From: Opitutaceae bacterium
GTDB taxonomy: Bacteria > Verrucomicrobiota > Verrucomicrobiia > Opitutales > Opitutaceae
Direction: 5' to 3'
Assembly (NCBI GenBank): GCA_015075305.1
Contig: JABTUS010000008.1
Coordinates: 62,001-126,000 of the forward strand
Length of the DNA: 64,000 nt
Of this stretch, positions 1 to 7,571 are shown piece by piece; position 1 is the first letter of the stretch; each line of letters opens with the position of its first letter. Both the position numbers and the translations under genes were made by a program. The notes below the pieces were generated by a model. That model made no database searches and was not told the origin of the DNA. It saw nothing but the letters and a program-made list of their open reading frames with translations.

Positions 1-720
1 AAAGAAACGCTCGGGCAGCGTGCGGGGTTCGAACATGCAGACGCCCGGCTTGAGCCCGTAGGTGCGCGCGAGATTCGCGAGGCGGACCAGGTTGTTGAGA
101 TTTGCGTCGAGGTAGTGTCCCGGCCAGATGCCTTTTGTCAGATCGGTGTCGACGAAGTGGTTGAACCCGGGAGCGTACGTGTAGAACTGCGGATAGTATT
201 CGTGGGCGACGAAGTCCTCCAGCGGCATGTGAGCCTGCAGTCCGTTGACCTCGCAGTGCGTGAAGCCCGCCTCGGCGAGCGAGGCGACGTAGTGCTCCGG
301 ATTGAAGTTGCGGGCGCTGCGCCAGTACTGCGTGAGGCAGGCGTCCCAGTGGGGCCGGTGCCAGCCGAACGTCGCTGGCAGGAGAATGCCCGCGGCGAGT
401 TTTTCGCGGGTGAAATCGCTTGAGCCCCCGGCCAGGAGACGTGCTGCGGAGAACAGAAAGGATCCGTGAGTGGCGACGATTTCGCCTGTTCCGTTTTCAT
501 CGATCTGCATCCAGATCCATGCCTGTGAGTCGCGGCCCTTTGCCGGAAGCCGTGCAGGCAGGCCGCGGGAGGCGAGACGCACCCGGACTCCGGCTGCGGC
601 GCCGGTTTCGAGGGCCGCTCCGGTGATCCTGGCCAGTTCACGGGCTGCGGTGATTTCCGCGGCTTCGGCTGAGCTGGGAGTGGAGACGCGACTGAGGCGG
701 ACGGGAGAAGGGGACGACAT
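1..720 (-). CDS. Probable glycoside-hydrolase-like protein, N-terminal part (cut by window start)
   Basis: An open frame reads leftwards from ATG at 720 for 240 codons and runs off position 1, so only the N-terminus is present. Residues 1-110 look like the small alpha/beta domain that precedes the barrel in several glycosidases (GTGEIVATHGSFLFSAARLL about residues 75-95). After that the text changes to TIM-barrel-like phrases (EAGFTHCEVNGLQ, GLKPGVCMFEP). No signal peptide is visible. It diverges from the SDR gene at 870, with about 150 bp between them, so the two may belong to one sugar-catabolic locus. The glycosidase assignment rests on general look, not on a catalytic motif; the family is not identified. 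Codon structure and amino-acid composition make it a convincing real gene. Confidence 0.6.
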   Translation of the reverse strand, partial: MSSPSPVRLSRVSTPSSAEAAEITAARELARITGAALETGAAAGVRVRLASRGLPARLPAKGRDSQAWIWMQIDENGTGEIVATHGSFLFSAARLLAGGSSDFTREKLAAGILLPATFGWHRPHWDACLTQYWRSARNFNPEHYVASLAEAGFTHCEVNGLQAHMPLEDFVAHEYYPQFYTYAPGFNHFVDTDLTKGIWPGHYLDANLNNLVRLANLARTYGLKPGVCMFEPRTLPERFF

Positions 721-869
721 GCGTTCCTGAGCCGTGAACGCCGGATGCGGCACTTGGCAACAGCAAAACCGACTCTCTTCCATGGAACACAAAGAATTTC
801 CAAGAATTTCATTTCATTCGAAGATTGTTTGGCAGTGACGTCCGGGCGTGGCGGAGTTTTCCTTGGTGC

Positions 870-1631
870 ATGTCCCGCCTCAATTCTCTCAGTGCAATTG
901 TCACCGGAGCCGGCTCCGGCATTGGCCGCGCCATTGCCGAGCGATTTGCCGGGGAAGGAGCAGATGTCACGCTCCTCGATTTCAACGGTGATGCGGCCGG
1001 TGAGGTTGCGCGTGCGATCGTTTCGAAGGGGGGCCGGGCGCGTGCGATCGCCTGCGATGTTTCCGACACCGAGTCCGTGCGATCGGCGTTTTCGCAGATT
1101 CCGGCGCTCGACATTCTTGTCAACAACGCCGGCATCGCCCACATTGGCAATGCGCTCACGACGACGCCACAGGATCTCGATCGCCTCTATGCGGTCAATA
1201 TCCGGGGCGTCTACCACTGCCTGCACTTCGGTCTGCCGAAACTGATCGAGCGCAAGGGCGGAGTGATCCTCAATCTGGCGTCGATTGCATCCAAGGTCGG
1301 CCTTGCCGACCGTTTCGCGTACAGCATGACCAAAGGGGCGGTGCTCACCATGACGCTTTCGGTTGCGCGCGATTTTGTCGCACAGGGCATTCGCTGCAAC
1401 TGCATCTGCCCAGCGCGGGTGCACACACCCTTTGTCGACGGATTTCTCGCGAAGAATTATCCGGGCCGCGAGGCGGAGATGTTCGCGAAGCTTGCCGCTG
1501 CGCAGCCGATCGGGCGGATGGGGGAGCCGCAGGAAATTGCCGGCCTTGCCGTTTACCTGTGCTCGCCGGAGGCATCCTTCATCACGGGCTCCGCCTACGA
1601 CATCGACGGCGGCTCCACGCTCCTGCGCTGA
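870..1631 (+). CDS. SDR-family NAD(P)-dependent dehydrogenase
   Basis: A 253-residue classical short-chain dehydrogenase. The nucleotide-binding motif TGAGSGIG is at residues 12-19, NNAG at about 85-88, the catalytic serine lies in NLASIASKVG, and the catalytic YSMTK (Tyr151, Lys155) is present. The acidic residue after the second strand (LLDFNGD) suggests preference for NAD. Length is normal for the family. ATG at 870 is chosen because the Rossmann fold begins directly after it; an in-frame ATG at 825 would add 15 residues unlike the family. It is divergent from the glycosidase-like gene, so a role in sugar or uronate/fuconate oxidation is plausible, but the substrate is not readable from sequence. 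The IS630 copy inserted 55 bp downstream did not damage it. Confidence 0.9.
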   Translation: MSRLNSLSAIVTGAGSGIGRAIAERFAGEGADVTLLDFNGDAAGEVARAIVSKGGRARAIACDVSDTESVRSAFSQIPALDILVNNAGIAHIGNALTTTPQDLDRLYAVNIRGVYHCLHFGLPKLIERKGGVILNLASIASKVGLADRFAYSMTKGAVLTMTLSVARDFVAQGIRCNCICPARVHTPFVDGFLAKNYPGREAEMFAKLAAAQPIGRMGEPQEIAGLAVYLCSPEASFITGSAYDIDGGSTLLR

Positions 1632-1659
1632 ACCGAACATGGAATGCTGACGAACGCTG

Positions 1660-1673
1660 GGACAAGCGTGTCC
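1660..1673. terminator. Short hairpin after the SDR gene
   Basis: GGACA-AGCG-TGTCC forms a 5-bp stem with a 4-nt loop, followed by AATTT. It lies 29 bp after the SDR stop and could be a weak terminator or part of a small palindromic repeat. The T-tract is poor. Confidence 0.3.
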
Positions 1674-1687
1674 AATTTGGGAGGCTA

Positions 1688-1710
1688 GTGTTCTGTTGCT
1701 GAAATGACTA
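1688..1710 (+). repeat. Left terminal inverted repeat of the IS630 element
   Basis: 23 bp, matching the reverse complement of 2868-2890 with two mismatches; it is preceded by the TA target dinucleotide. Confidence 0.9.
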
Positions 1711-1743
1711 GACTTAAAAGTCGTTATCGTTCAACCTGCAAGC

Positions 1744-2859
1744 ATGAGCAGGAAACCGACGATTCTGACGGTCACGGCAGACCAACGTGGCGTTTTGGAG
1801 CGCTGGGTGGGCGCGCACGGTACGCCCCAGCAGGTGGTGAAGCGCTGCCGGATCATTTTGCGCAAGGCCGAAGGGCTGGACGATGCCACGATTGCGGAGG
1901 AGCTGGAGGTGAACCGGCACACCTGCCGGCTGTGGCGCCAGCGCTTTGTGTCCGCAGGTCCGCAAGGATTGTGGGACGTGGCGAATGGCCGCGGGCGCAA
2001 GCCGCGCCGAGGGCTGGCGAAAAGGATCGTCGAAGCGACGCTGCACACGAAGCCGCCGGGGCGGACGCACTGGAGCGCGCGAACCCTGGCGAAGGCGCAG
2101 GGCGTGCATGCGAGCACAGTCGCGCGTATCTGGCAGGAGCATGGGTTGCAGCCGCACCGACAGGAGACGTTCAAACTCTCCCGCGATCCACAGTTTGTGC
2201 CCAAACTGCTCGATGTGGTGGGCGTTTACCTCAACCCACCGCAAAACGCGGTGGTGCTCTGCGTGGACGAGAAAAGCCAGATTCAGGCGCTGGATCGCAC
2301 GCAACCAGGCCTGCCGCTGAAGCGCGGTCGCTGCGGCACCTGGACGCACGACTACGTGCGCCATGGCACGACCACGCTGTTTGCCGCATTGAACGTGGCC
2401 GCCGGCAAGATCAGCGGCCACTGCTTCCCGCGCCACCGGCACATCGAGTTCCTGAAGTTCCTGCGACAAATCGACGCGGAATATGCCGAGGCGGACGAGC
2501 TCCATCTTATCGTCGACAATTACGGCACCCACAAACACGAGCGGGTGCAGCGCTGGCTCGCCCGGCGTCCACGCTTCAAACTGCACTTCATTCCCACCAG
2601 TTCGAGCTGGCTCAATCTGGTGGAGCGCTGGTTTGCCGAACTCACCGGCAAGGCGGTGCGTCGCGGCAGCTTCTCCAGTGTTCCCGATCTGATCAACTCG
2701 ATCACCCGCTTCATCGAGCAATGGAACCAGGAGCCCACGCCATTTGTTTGGACCGCCAAGGCGGAGGACATCCTTGCCAGGATCGAACGCTGTCGTCGCC
2801 GGCTCGAGGCCATCCAGCCCGGTTGCACCCGGCGAAAGCCGCGCAAGAAGGCCGCATGA
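1744..2859 (+). CDS. IS630-family DDE transposase
   Basis: A 371-residue protein that cuts and rejoins the element ends. The N-terminal third holds two helix-turn-helix units: one with VKRCRIILRKAEGLDDATIA and one with WSARTLAKAQGVHASTV. The RNase-H-like catalytic domain shows VDEKS (Asp175), LIVDNYGTHK (Asp258) and NLVERWF (Glu294), which gives the D-D-35-E spacing typical of IS630. Length is normal for the subgroup that carries an extended N-terminus. The basic tail (RRKPRKKAA) is usual. A long open frame on the opposite strand is only a shadow of this GC-rich gene. No frameshift or internal stop is seen, so the protein is probably functional. Confidence 0.95.
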   Translation: MSRKPTILTVTADQRGVLERWVGAHGTPQQVVKRCRIILRKAEGLDDATIAEELEVNRHTCRLWRQRFVSAGPQGLWDVANGRGRKPRRGLAKRIVEATLHTKPPGRTHWSARTLAKAQGVHASTVARIWQEHGLQPHRQETFKLSRDPQFVPKLLDVVGVYLNPPQNAVVLCVDEKSQIQALDRTQPGLPLKRGRCGTWTHDYVRHGTTTLFAALNVAAGKISGHCFPRHRHIEFLKFLRQIDAEYAEADELHLIVDNYGTHKHERVQRWLARRPRFKLHFIPTSSSWLNLVERWFAELTGKAVRRGSFSSVPDLINSITRFIEQWNQEPTPFVWTAKAEDILARIERCRRRLEAIQPGCTRRKPRKKAA

Positions 2860-2867
2860 TATATGTA

Positions 2868-2890
2868 TAGTCATTTCCGCGACAGAACAC
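2868..2890 (-). repeat. Right terminal inverted repeat of the IS630 element
   Basis: Mirror of the left repeat (21 of 23 identical), followed by TA at 2891-2892. Confidence 0.9.
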
Positions 2891-2892
2891 TA

Positions 2893-3235
2893 GGAATGAG
2901 CATGGGAGCGGGCCAGGACAGGCAGGATCTGCGATAGAGGGGCGCTGGAGAACCAGTAGGATCGAAGCCAGCGGATGAGTTTTTATCAGAAATGTGCTCC
3001 ATGTGTGGCGCCAACCTGACCCTCAATGCATCTTCAAGCATAAGTTGAAACGATTTTCCGGGCGTCTTCCCGCCTTCGCAACGAGATTGCTCGCCCTCAC
3101 TCAATCCCCAATACAGGCCACTCTGAAGCCCATTCCAATCGCGCATTGTCGCTCCCAAGTTTAGTCATTCCGCAATCGTTCAATAGAGTAGTTTGGACGC
3201 CCTTGCGGCGCGTAGCGGTTGCCAACGGTGTCTTG
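2893..3235. other. Intergenic stretch with no convincing gene
   Basis: Between the right end of the IS630 copy and the tail of the small minus-strand gene. Open frames here are short and have no plausible start or composition. It is the native side of the IS630 insertion point, continuing the sequence interrupted at 1687. Confidence 0.5.
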
Positions 3236-3514
3236 TCAAGGTTTCCGACGTCTCCGCTTCACGAGAGTTTTGGACTCATCCAAGTTGGCCTCGGAGGAAA
3301 ACCCCTCGCTCCAAAACTCTTGGTCTAACGGATAACGATCAATATGGAAGCCAGCCGTGTACTTACGAAAACCAGGAGCTTTCTCAACGAGTCTCACTGC
3401 GGTTTTGGCACGGCCCTCAGTGCTAAACACACCGATAATTTTCACGTCCTCAGCGCCGTTATCCAAGTCGCGGGAATGTTGTACTAAGTATACCGACTGA
3501 TTTTTTGTTTTCAT
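3236..3514 (-). CDS. Small conserved protein, DUF7336-like
   Basis: A 92-residue soluble protein. The pattern VYLVQHSRD, IIGVFSTEGRAKTAV, and a closing segment of alternating charged and aromatic residues (HIDRYPLDQEFWSEGF) matches the look of small DUF7336-type proteins, which are usually of unknown function and often found in accessory regions. The start ATG at 3514 is preceded on the coding strand by the purine-rich GGGGGCGGATAA, an acceptable ribosome-binding site. The tail is basic (KRRRRKP). It stands alone among decayed mobile elements, so it may be a passenger of a former island. Family name is from memory of pattern, not from a search. Confidence 0.6.
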   Translation of the reverse strand: MKTKNQSVYLVQHSRDLDNGAEDVKIIGVFSTEGRAKTAVRLVEKAPGFRKYTAGFHIDRYPLDQEFWSEGFSSEANLDESKTLVKRRRRKP

Positions 3515-3602
3515 TTATCCGCCCCCACGATCCCCAAATTTCTTAATCTTGGGTTCTTCACGTTTTGTTGTGGGTAAGGGTCTGGGCAGTTAATTTGTGT
3601 GG

Positions 3603-3728
3603 ATGGAAGAAACCGTCAACGAGCATTACCGCCAGCTGTTGAAACTCGAGAAGCCTTGGAGGGTGACGAACGTGGAAAAGGATCTGGAACGGGTGGGCTT
3701 GCCTATTTGCTCACAAAAGTCGGAGTGA
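3603..3728 (+). pseudogene. Relic of an ISL3-like transposase N-terminus
   Basis: A 41-codon frame beginning with ATG at 3603 reads NEHYRQLLKLEKPWRVTNVE and then stops. The pattern of a short helix followed by LL-x-L-x-x-PW-x-V-x-x-V is that of ISL3-family transposase N-termini. The zinc-finger and catalytic parts that should follow are absent, so this is at most a decayed fragment. Confidence is limited by its short length. Confidence 0.35.
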
Positions 3729-4688
3729 ACAGCGCCTCTCCCGGCTCGGCCACAATCGCCTTTCACCCGCCTTGGAAGACGTCCCGTTCTCCTTCCAGAA
3801 CCGGTTGAATCTCGTTGAAACGGTGGTTTGCAGCTACTGCATCCTCTACTGCAGATTTCCGCACGGTGTGTCGACCGCAATACCACAATGGCTTCCCATC
3901 GCAACCCAGCCGTGCGCCACCCATCCCATCCTGATCACGCCGCTGCCAGGCTCTCCTCAAACGCTCGCTTCGCCTCGTCGTCCTTGAACATGCACTTCCT
4001 GCTGTTGCCTCAGCTGATAGCAAGAAAGCACGCGCCCCCGTACTCCATCTTCGCCTTGCCCGCTATCTTCCATCCTCTCGTTTTTCGAACGCACCCTCAA
4101 TGCAGAAGGTAAAGACTGACCCTTTATGCCCTTCCTCGCGGCCGAACGGATGATCCGGCCTTGCTGATCGAGTGCGATTACGAACGCACCCCGACGGATG
4201 CGCGCCAGCTTACCGGCAACGTGCTGTTGCTCATCCAAAACACGGATGTGCAGATGTCCCATGAAGTGACTGTCAGGGACCATGCCTACGGCGCGCAGCC
4301 CATCCGTCAGACCATCGCCGCCGGCGGGACGCGTGACGAGGATCGTGCTCGACACGCGCGCCAGCCGCGTCGAAACCGGCGCCGACGGCATCAGCGACCC
4401 CTGCATGGGAGAAAGCAGGAAGACGTCGTAGCCCAGCCCGGGCCTTTCGCTTCACGGGCGGCCCGCAATTTGTCGACCCGCTTGCGATCATACGAGGAAA
4501 CTTTCTCCACGAGGTGGAGAAACACCTCGCCAAGTTTTCCGCGAGATTCAACCAATTCAGGAAGGACTCCTATACACCCTTTTGAAAAATCCACCCCTGC
4601 TTCGCAGACCCTCAAACACCAACACGACCCGAAAATCGTCAATTCATCACTCCAATTGGCGAAGTCGGGCTAGCTTGTGCGAAAGGTG
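3729..4688. other. 960-bp decayed region, origin unresolved
   Basis: No intact gene is supported. On the minus strand several short coding-looking stretches are interrupted by stops: one near 3760-3860 (AVAANHRFNEIQPVLEGERD), one near 3920-4070 (FKDDEAKRAFEESLAAA at its end), a longer open run near 4130-4430, and a helical stretch near 4440-4600 (LVESRGKLGEVFLHLVEKVS). They may be pieces of genes broken by insertions and small indels. None can be assigned to a family. The stretch ends at the IS4-like element inserted at 4700. Confidence 0.4.
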
Positions 4689-4699
4689 AGGTTTGACCC
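4689..4699. repeat. Target-site duplication, left copy (IS4-like element)
   Basis: AGGTTTGACCC, identical to 6530-6540. Joining the flanks rebuilds the sequence also found near 52303-52333. Confidence 0.8.
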
Positions 4700-4717
4700 G
4701 AATGGCGCTTAGATAAG
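4700..4717 (+). repeat. Left terminal inverted repeat of the IS4-like element
   Basis: 18 bp; 16 of 18 positions match the reverse complement of 6512-6529. Confidence 0.8.
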
Positions 4718-5075
4718 GCGTAAAACTTTTTGTTGAGAGGTTTGCGGCGGACTGGATCCAGGAAGCGAGCGCGCATGATTTGACGGGATAGCCTGTACAT
4801 TTCGCGAGGATTTTTTGAGACGGCGGTGTTCGGCAATGGCTTGATCAAACCAGTCGGCCTGTTCCTCTGACAATGCGAGGCTGACTGTCTTTGCGTTCAC
4901 TTTTGTTGACCAGGGTGGAAACGATTTCCGTGCCGGCCTGGGGGCGTCGGTAAACTGAACCTTGGCTGAGGGGACCCGAGGGCTGCGAGTTCGGCCTGAA
5001 GCTGGGCGTAGCGTTGTTCCAGTCTGTCAATCGAGGGGCATCGAGGAACTGTTGGCGATCGAGGGGAACAAAGTC
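4709..5075 (-). pseudogene. Broken DUF6788-like passenger gene of the IS4 element
   Basis: Read right to left, the minus strand gives a helical start (RLEQRYAQLQAELAALG), then after a frame change VNAKTVSLALSEEQADWF, then after another change REMYRLSRQIMRARF, and ends with RRKPLNKK. This order (helix, a short region normally holding a Gly/Cys-rich finger, SEEQ helix, basic helix) is that of DUF6788 proteins, small companions of transposases. The usual GSLVER and CGKPGCRC-type centre has been lost here. At least two frameshifts are needed to join the parts. It lies wholly inside the inverted repeats, divergent from the transposase, so it travelled with the element. Confidence 0.55.
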
Positions 5076-5102
5076 AACACAGGACTGTCTATATACGGCC
5101 AC

Positions 5103-6467
5103 ATGCAAACGACTCTATTTCCCCTCCCTGCGGGCGCTCTGCGCCCCTTTGCCTGCCTCCGGCAGGCCGCCAGTTCAGCCGGTGACACGGGCGGCCTGTC
5201 CGCTCTGTTCGGATCCTTTTCCCAGGTCTGCTTGTTTCTCTGAAAAAGGCCCGGGCAGCCGCAGGCGTCAGTTCGGAAGAGTGGACATCTTCTGGGCCTT
5301 TCTCGCCCAGGTGCTCAGGCGCGGTGATTCATGCCGGGCCGCCTTGATTCGCCTTCAGGCCGCCATGGTGGCGCGAGCGCCGCCGGCCTTCGGACAACAC
5401 CAGCGCCTACCGCCGGGCTCGCCAGTCCCTTGATCTCTCATGGCTTCAGTCGCTGTTCGCATCAGTCAACCGATGGTTCACTCCCCGCACTCCCGGCGAC
5501 TGGCTCGGACGCACCGTGCGCATCATGGACGGGTCCTGTTTCTCGATGCCTGATTCAGCCGAAAACGCCCGCCAGTTTGACTATCCCGGATGCCAGAAGA
5601 AGGCTGCGGCTTTCCTCTCGGAAAGTTTGTCGGGTTGTTCTGCCTTCACAGCGGTCACCTGATCACTTTCGCCTACGCAACATGGAAGACCCATGAGCTC
5701 ACGCTGGCCAGAATGATCACCCACCATCTCAAGCCCGGGAATGTCCTCCGCCGACCGCCTCTACTGCGGCTATGAGTTTCTTCCGAGCTGCTGCGCAGAA
5801 GGGTCGACCGTCATCCGCCTTCATGGTTCTCGCAAGACCATTCGCAACGGCTGCGGCAGCTGGTGCGAAACTTCAAGCGCGGACCGAAATCCAAGGGGTT
5901 TCCTCGAGCGCCTCCAGCGCATGCCCGGTCAGATCACCGTGCGCCTTGTCCGCTCAAAGCACCCTGTCGCGGATACCGCACACAAACCATGACAATCGCC
6001 ACCTCTCTGTTGGATCGCTCTGCGTTTCCGATCACGCCATCGCGGCATTGTACATGCAGCGCTGGCACATCAGTGCACTACCGCCAGATCAAGACCAATC
6101 TCGGACTGGATGTTCTTCGCGGGCTTTCCCCGCCACAGTCGAGCGAGGGCTTTGGATGCACGCCATCGCCTACAATCTGATCCGCGCACTCATGCTCAAG
6201 GGCGCATTGACCGGCCAGATTCCCGTGGCGCGCCTCAGTTTCAAGGGCACCCTCGATCTTCTCATGAGCTGGGCACCACTTGCGACACGCAGGCGACTCC
6301 TGCGTCATTTGAAGCAGGAACTGATTGATCGCATCATCTCCGATCTCGTCCCCTTCCGCCCCGGTCGCTCCGAACCACGGGCAAAAAAGCGCCGACCGAA
6401 AAACTACCAGTTCCTCACCAAACCTCGTCACATCTTCCGCGTATCTGCTTCTCGTGCCCTCAAATAA
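5103..6467 (+). pseudogene. Frameshifted IS4-family transposase
   Basis: Fragments in different frames reconstruct an IS4-type transposase. The N-terminal zone has FGRVDIFWAFLAQVLRRGDS (about 5265-5325). The first catalytic zone has RTVRIMDGSCFSMPDSAEN (near 5510-5565; the Asp of MDG is catalytic). A later zone has ADRLYCGYEF (near 5750). The C-terminal part has the YxxRWxIE-like region degraded to LYMQRWHI plus HYRQIKTNLGLD, then RGLWMHAIAYNLIRALM, and it ends with the family-typical RPKNYQFLTKPRH. Several indels break the frame (near 5400, 5600, 5760 and 6060), so no functional protein is expected. The stop at 6465-6467 lies 45 bp inside the right inverted repeat. Confidence 0.8.
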
Positions 6468-6511
6468 TGCTTCCCTTCTCGCAACCATCACTGGATCGCT
6501 CCCCCTCGGGG

Positions 6512-6529
6512 CTTAACTTAGCGCCATTC
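6512..6529 (-). repeat. Right terminal inverted repeat of the IS4-like element
   Basis: Pairs with 4700-4717 (16 of 18) and is followed by the right copy of the 11-bp target duplication (6530-6540). Confidence 0.8.
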
Positions 6530-6540
6530 AGGTTTGACCC
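6530..6540. repeat. Target-site duplication, right copy (IS4-like element)
   Basis: AGGTTTGACCC, followed by CCTTTGGCT, which with the left flank rebuilds the recurrent motif also found at 52303-52333. Confidence 0.8.
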
Positions 6541-6729
6541 CTTTGGCTGGTCCGTGACCGGGCCGGATTTTTACTCCGCCCACACCTCCTCCGCTCAACT
6601 CCATCGCAGCCTGCGACCACAGCGCGGCTATTCGGCTACGAATTGCGATGCCAGTCCGGCCAATCCAAGAATATCCTTACACGCTCAGTTCGGCAAATTT
6701 TGTGATCAGAAAAAAATCGGTAACATCTA

Positions 6730-7066
6730 GCCGCCTTCTGCGGCTCCGCCGGCGGAACCGGCGCGGCGATTTCGGCCGCGCGCACGTCGGCAGCTTTAGC
6801 CGCTTCAGCAGCTAAAGAAGAAGGCGCGCGCGTGCCGTGTGACGACACGTCGGCCGACACTTTGCCCTTACCCATTTCGCCGAACGGCAACGCGGCGCGG
6901 AGCACGACGCCGAGGGATTTCTCGGGCGGAGTGACGGTGAGCGCGTAGGCGCACGCGTCCTGGCCGTGCGGAAACAGGACGCGTGCGCACTCGACGCCGT
7001 AGGCGGCGAGCTGCGCCGCGACCTCAGCCGCGCCGCGTTCGTGCGCGACACTTCGCGCACACGCCG
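6730..7066 (-). pseudogene. Relic of a CHC2/Toprim DNA-primase-like protein
   Basis: A minus-strand open run reads HERGAAEVAAQLAAYGVECA then RVLFPHGQDACAYALTVTPP, EKSLGVVLRAALPFGEMGKG. The run helix - GVEC-x-RV-x-FP-x-G-x-DA - TPPEKSLG is the look of the C-terminal half of the Toprim domain in mobile-element primases with a CHC2 zinc finger. The zinc finger, Toprim core and a start are missing, and the frame upstream is not coding. It is best read as a fragment left by a vanished integrative element. Assignment rests on remembered family pattern. Confidence 0.4.
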
Positions 7067-7187
7067 CCCCCGGCGGGGCAGGACTCCACCGGACGGAGCG
7101 CAAGCGGAGGAGGAAGCAGACGACGTGACAGCGGCTCGGCGCTGGCGCGGCGTGTGCCGCTTGGATCATTGACGACGTTGTGAACGG

Positions 7188-7571
7188 CTAACCCAAGTTT
7201 TCCGGCGCTAAGAAAAACGGCTTACACACCTTGGTCAGCTCGGTTTCCTGGGTTGCGCTGGGGAACATAATATCGAGATGAACCTGAGCGTTAAAGATGG
7301 TCTTGAAGATGGCCCCGATCTTTTCGGCCAGACCTCTATCCGGGCCAAACTGCGTCTTGAGGCAAAGTGCCACGCTAGTTTGCCCGCCAATATCCACTCG
7401 CGCCAGGTATGCAGCATGCACGCTCCGATCCTTTTGGAAAAACTCTGCCAAGCGGACTTTCAGCAACTGCTCTGCCGGCCCATCTTGCTCGCTCAGAAAT
7501 TGCACCTGCGGCACGCGGATTTCCTGCGGGTGCTGCATACTACGAGTGGAAGGTTTCAACCACGACATCAT
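7188..7571 (-). CDS. SseB C-terminal-domain-like protein, candidate immunity or accessory protein
   Basis: A 127-residue soluble protein. Residues 18-120 (beginning RVPQVQFLSEQ, with HAAYLARVDIGGQTSVALCL and later KICAKIF-like helices before LDIMFPS) resemble the C-terminal domain of SseB, the enhanced-serine-sensitivity protein, a domain that also occurs alone in small proteins. It begins with ATG overlapping the stop of the preceding gene by 4 nt (ATGA at 7568-7571), so it is translationally coupled to it and, through it, to the Rhs gene. The position directly after an Rhs toxin tail suggests an immunity or accessory role; this is inference from context. No signal peptide or membrane segment is seen, so it acts in the cytoplasm. 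It is the last gene of the operon. Confidence 0.75.
   Translation of the reverse strand: MMSWLKPSTRSMQHPQEIRVPQVQFLSEQDGPAEQLLKVRLAEFFQKDRSVHAAYLARVDIGGQTSVALCLKTQFGPDRGLAEKIGAIFKTIFNAQVHLDIMFPSATQETELTKVCKPFFLAPENLG

Larger units (their letters stand above)
1688..2890 (+). mobile_element. IS630-family insertion sequence, apparently complete
   Basis: The element is 1203 bp. Its ends are 23-bp inverted repeats (1688-1710 and 2868-2890) that agree at 21 of 23 positions and begin GTGTTCTGT. A TA dinucleotide lies immediately outside each end (1686-1687 and 2891-2892), as expected for IS630 insertion into TA. It carries one intact DDE transposase gene and nothing else. With intact ends and an unbroken transposase it could still be active. 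It sits at the junction between the SDR gene and the decayed region to its right. Confidence 0.93.
4700..6529 (+). mobile_element. Decayed IS4-family element with visible ends and 11-bp target duplication
   Basis: An 18-bp inverted repeat pair (4700-4717 and 6512-6529) matches at 16 of 18 positions, each end beginning GAATGGCGCT when read inwards. The identical 11-bp AGGTTTGACCC flanks both sides (4689-4699 and 6530-6540), a target duplication length usual for IS4. Inside are a broken IS4-type transposase on the plus strand and, divergent from it near the left end, a broken DUF6788-like gene. The element is 1830 bp. The ends are well kept while both genes are frameshifted, so it can move only if a transposase is supplied in trans. 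Confidence 0.85.

Noticed and set aside
138-1640. A 500-codon open frame on the minus strand across the SDR gene
   Set aside because: It is an antisense shadow of the SDR gene and a wrong-frame reading of the glycosidase-like gene; it is Arg/Pro-rich and has no family character.
1704-2874. Two long open frames, one on each strand, over the IS630 transposase
   Set aside because: Out-of-frame readings of the GC-rich transposase gene, whose own frame has all motifs.
2871-3158. A 95-codon minus-strand open frame beginning inside the IS630 end
   Set aside because: It crosses the inverted repeat and target duplication and has no recognisable pattern.
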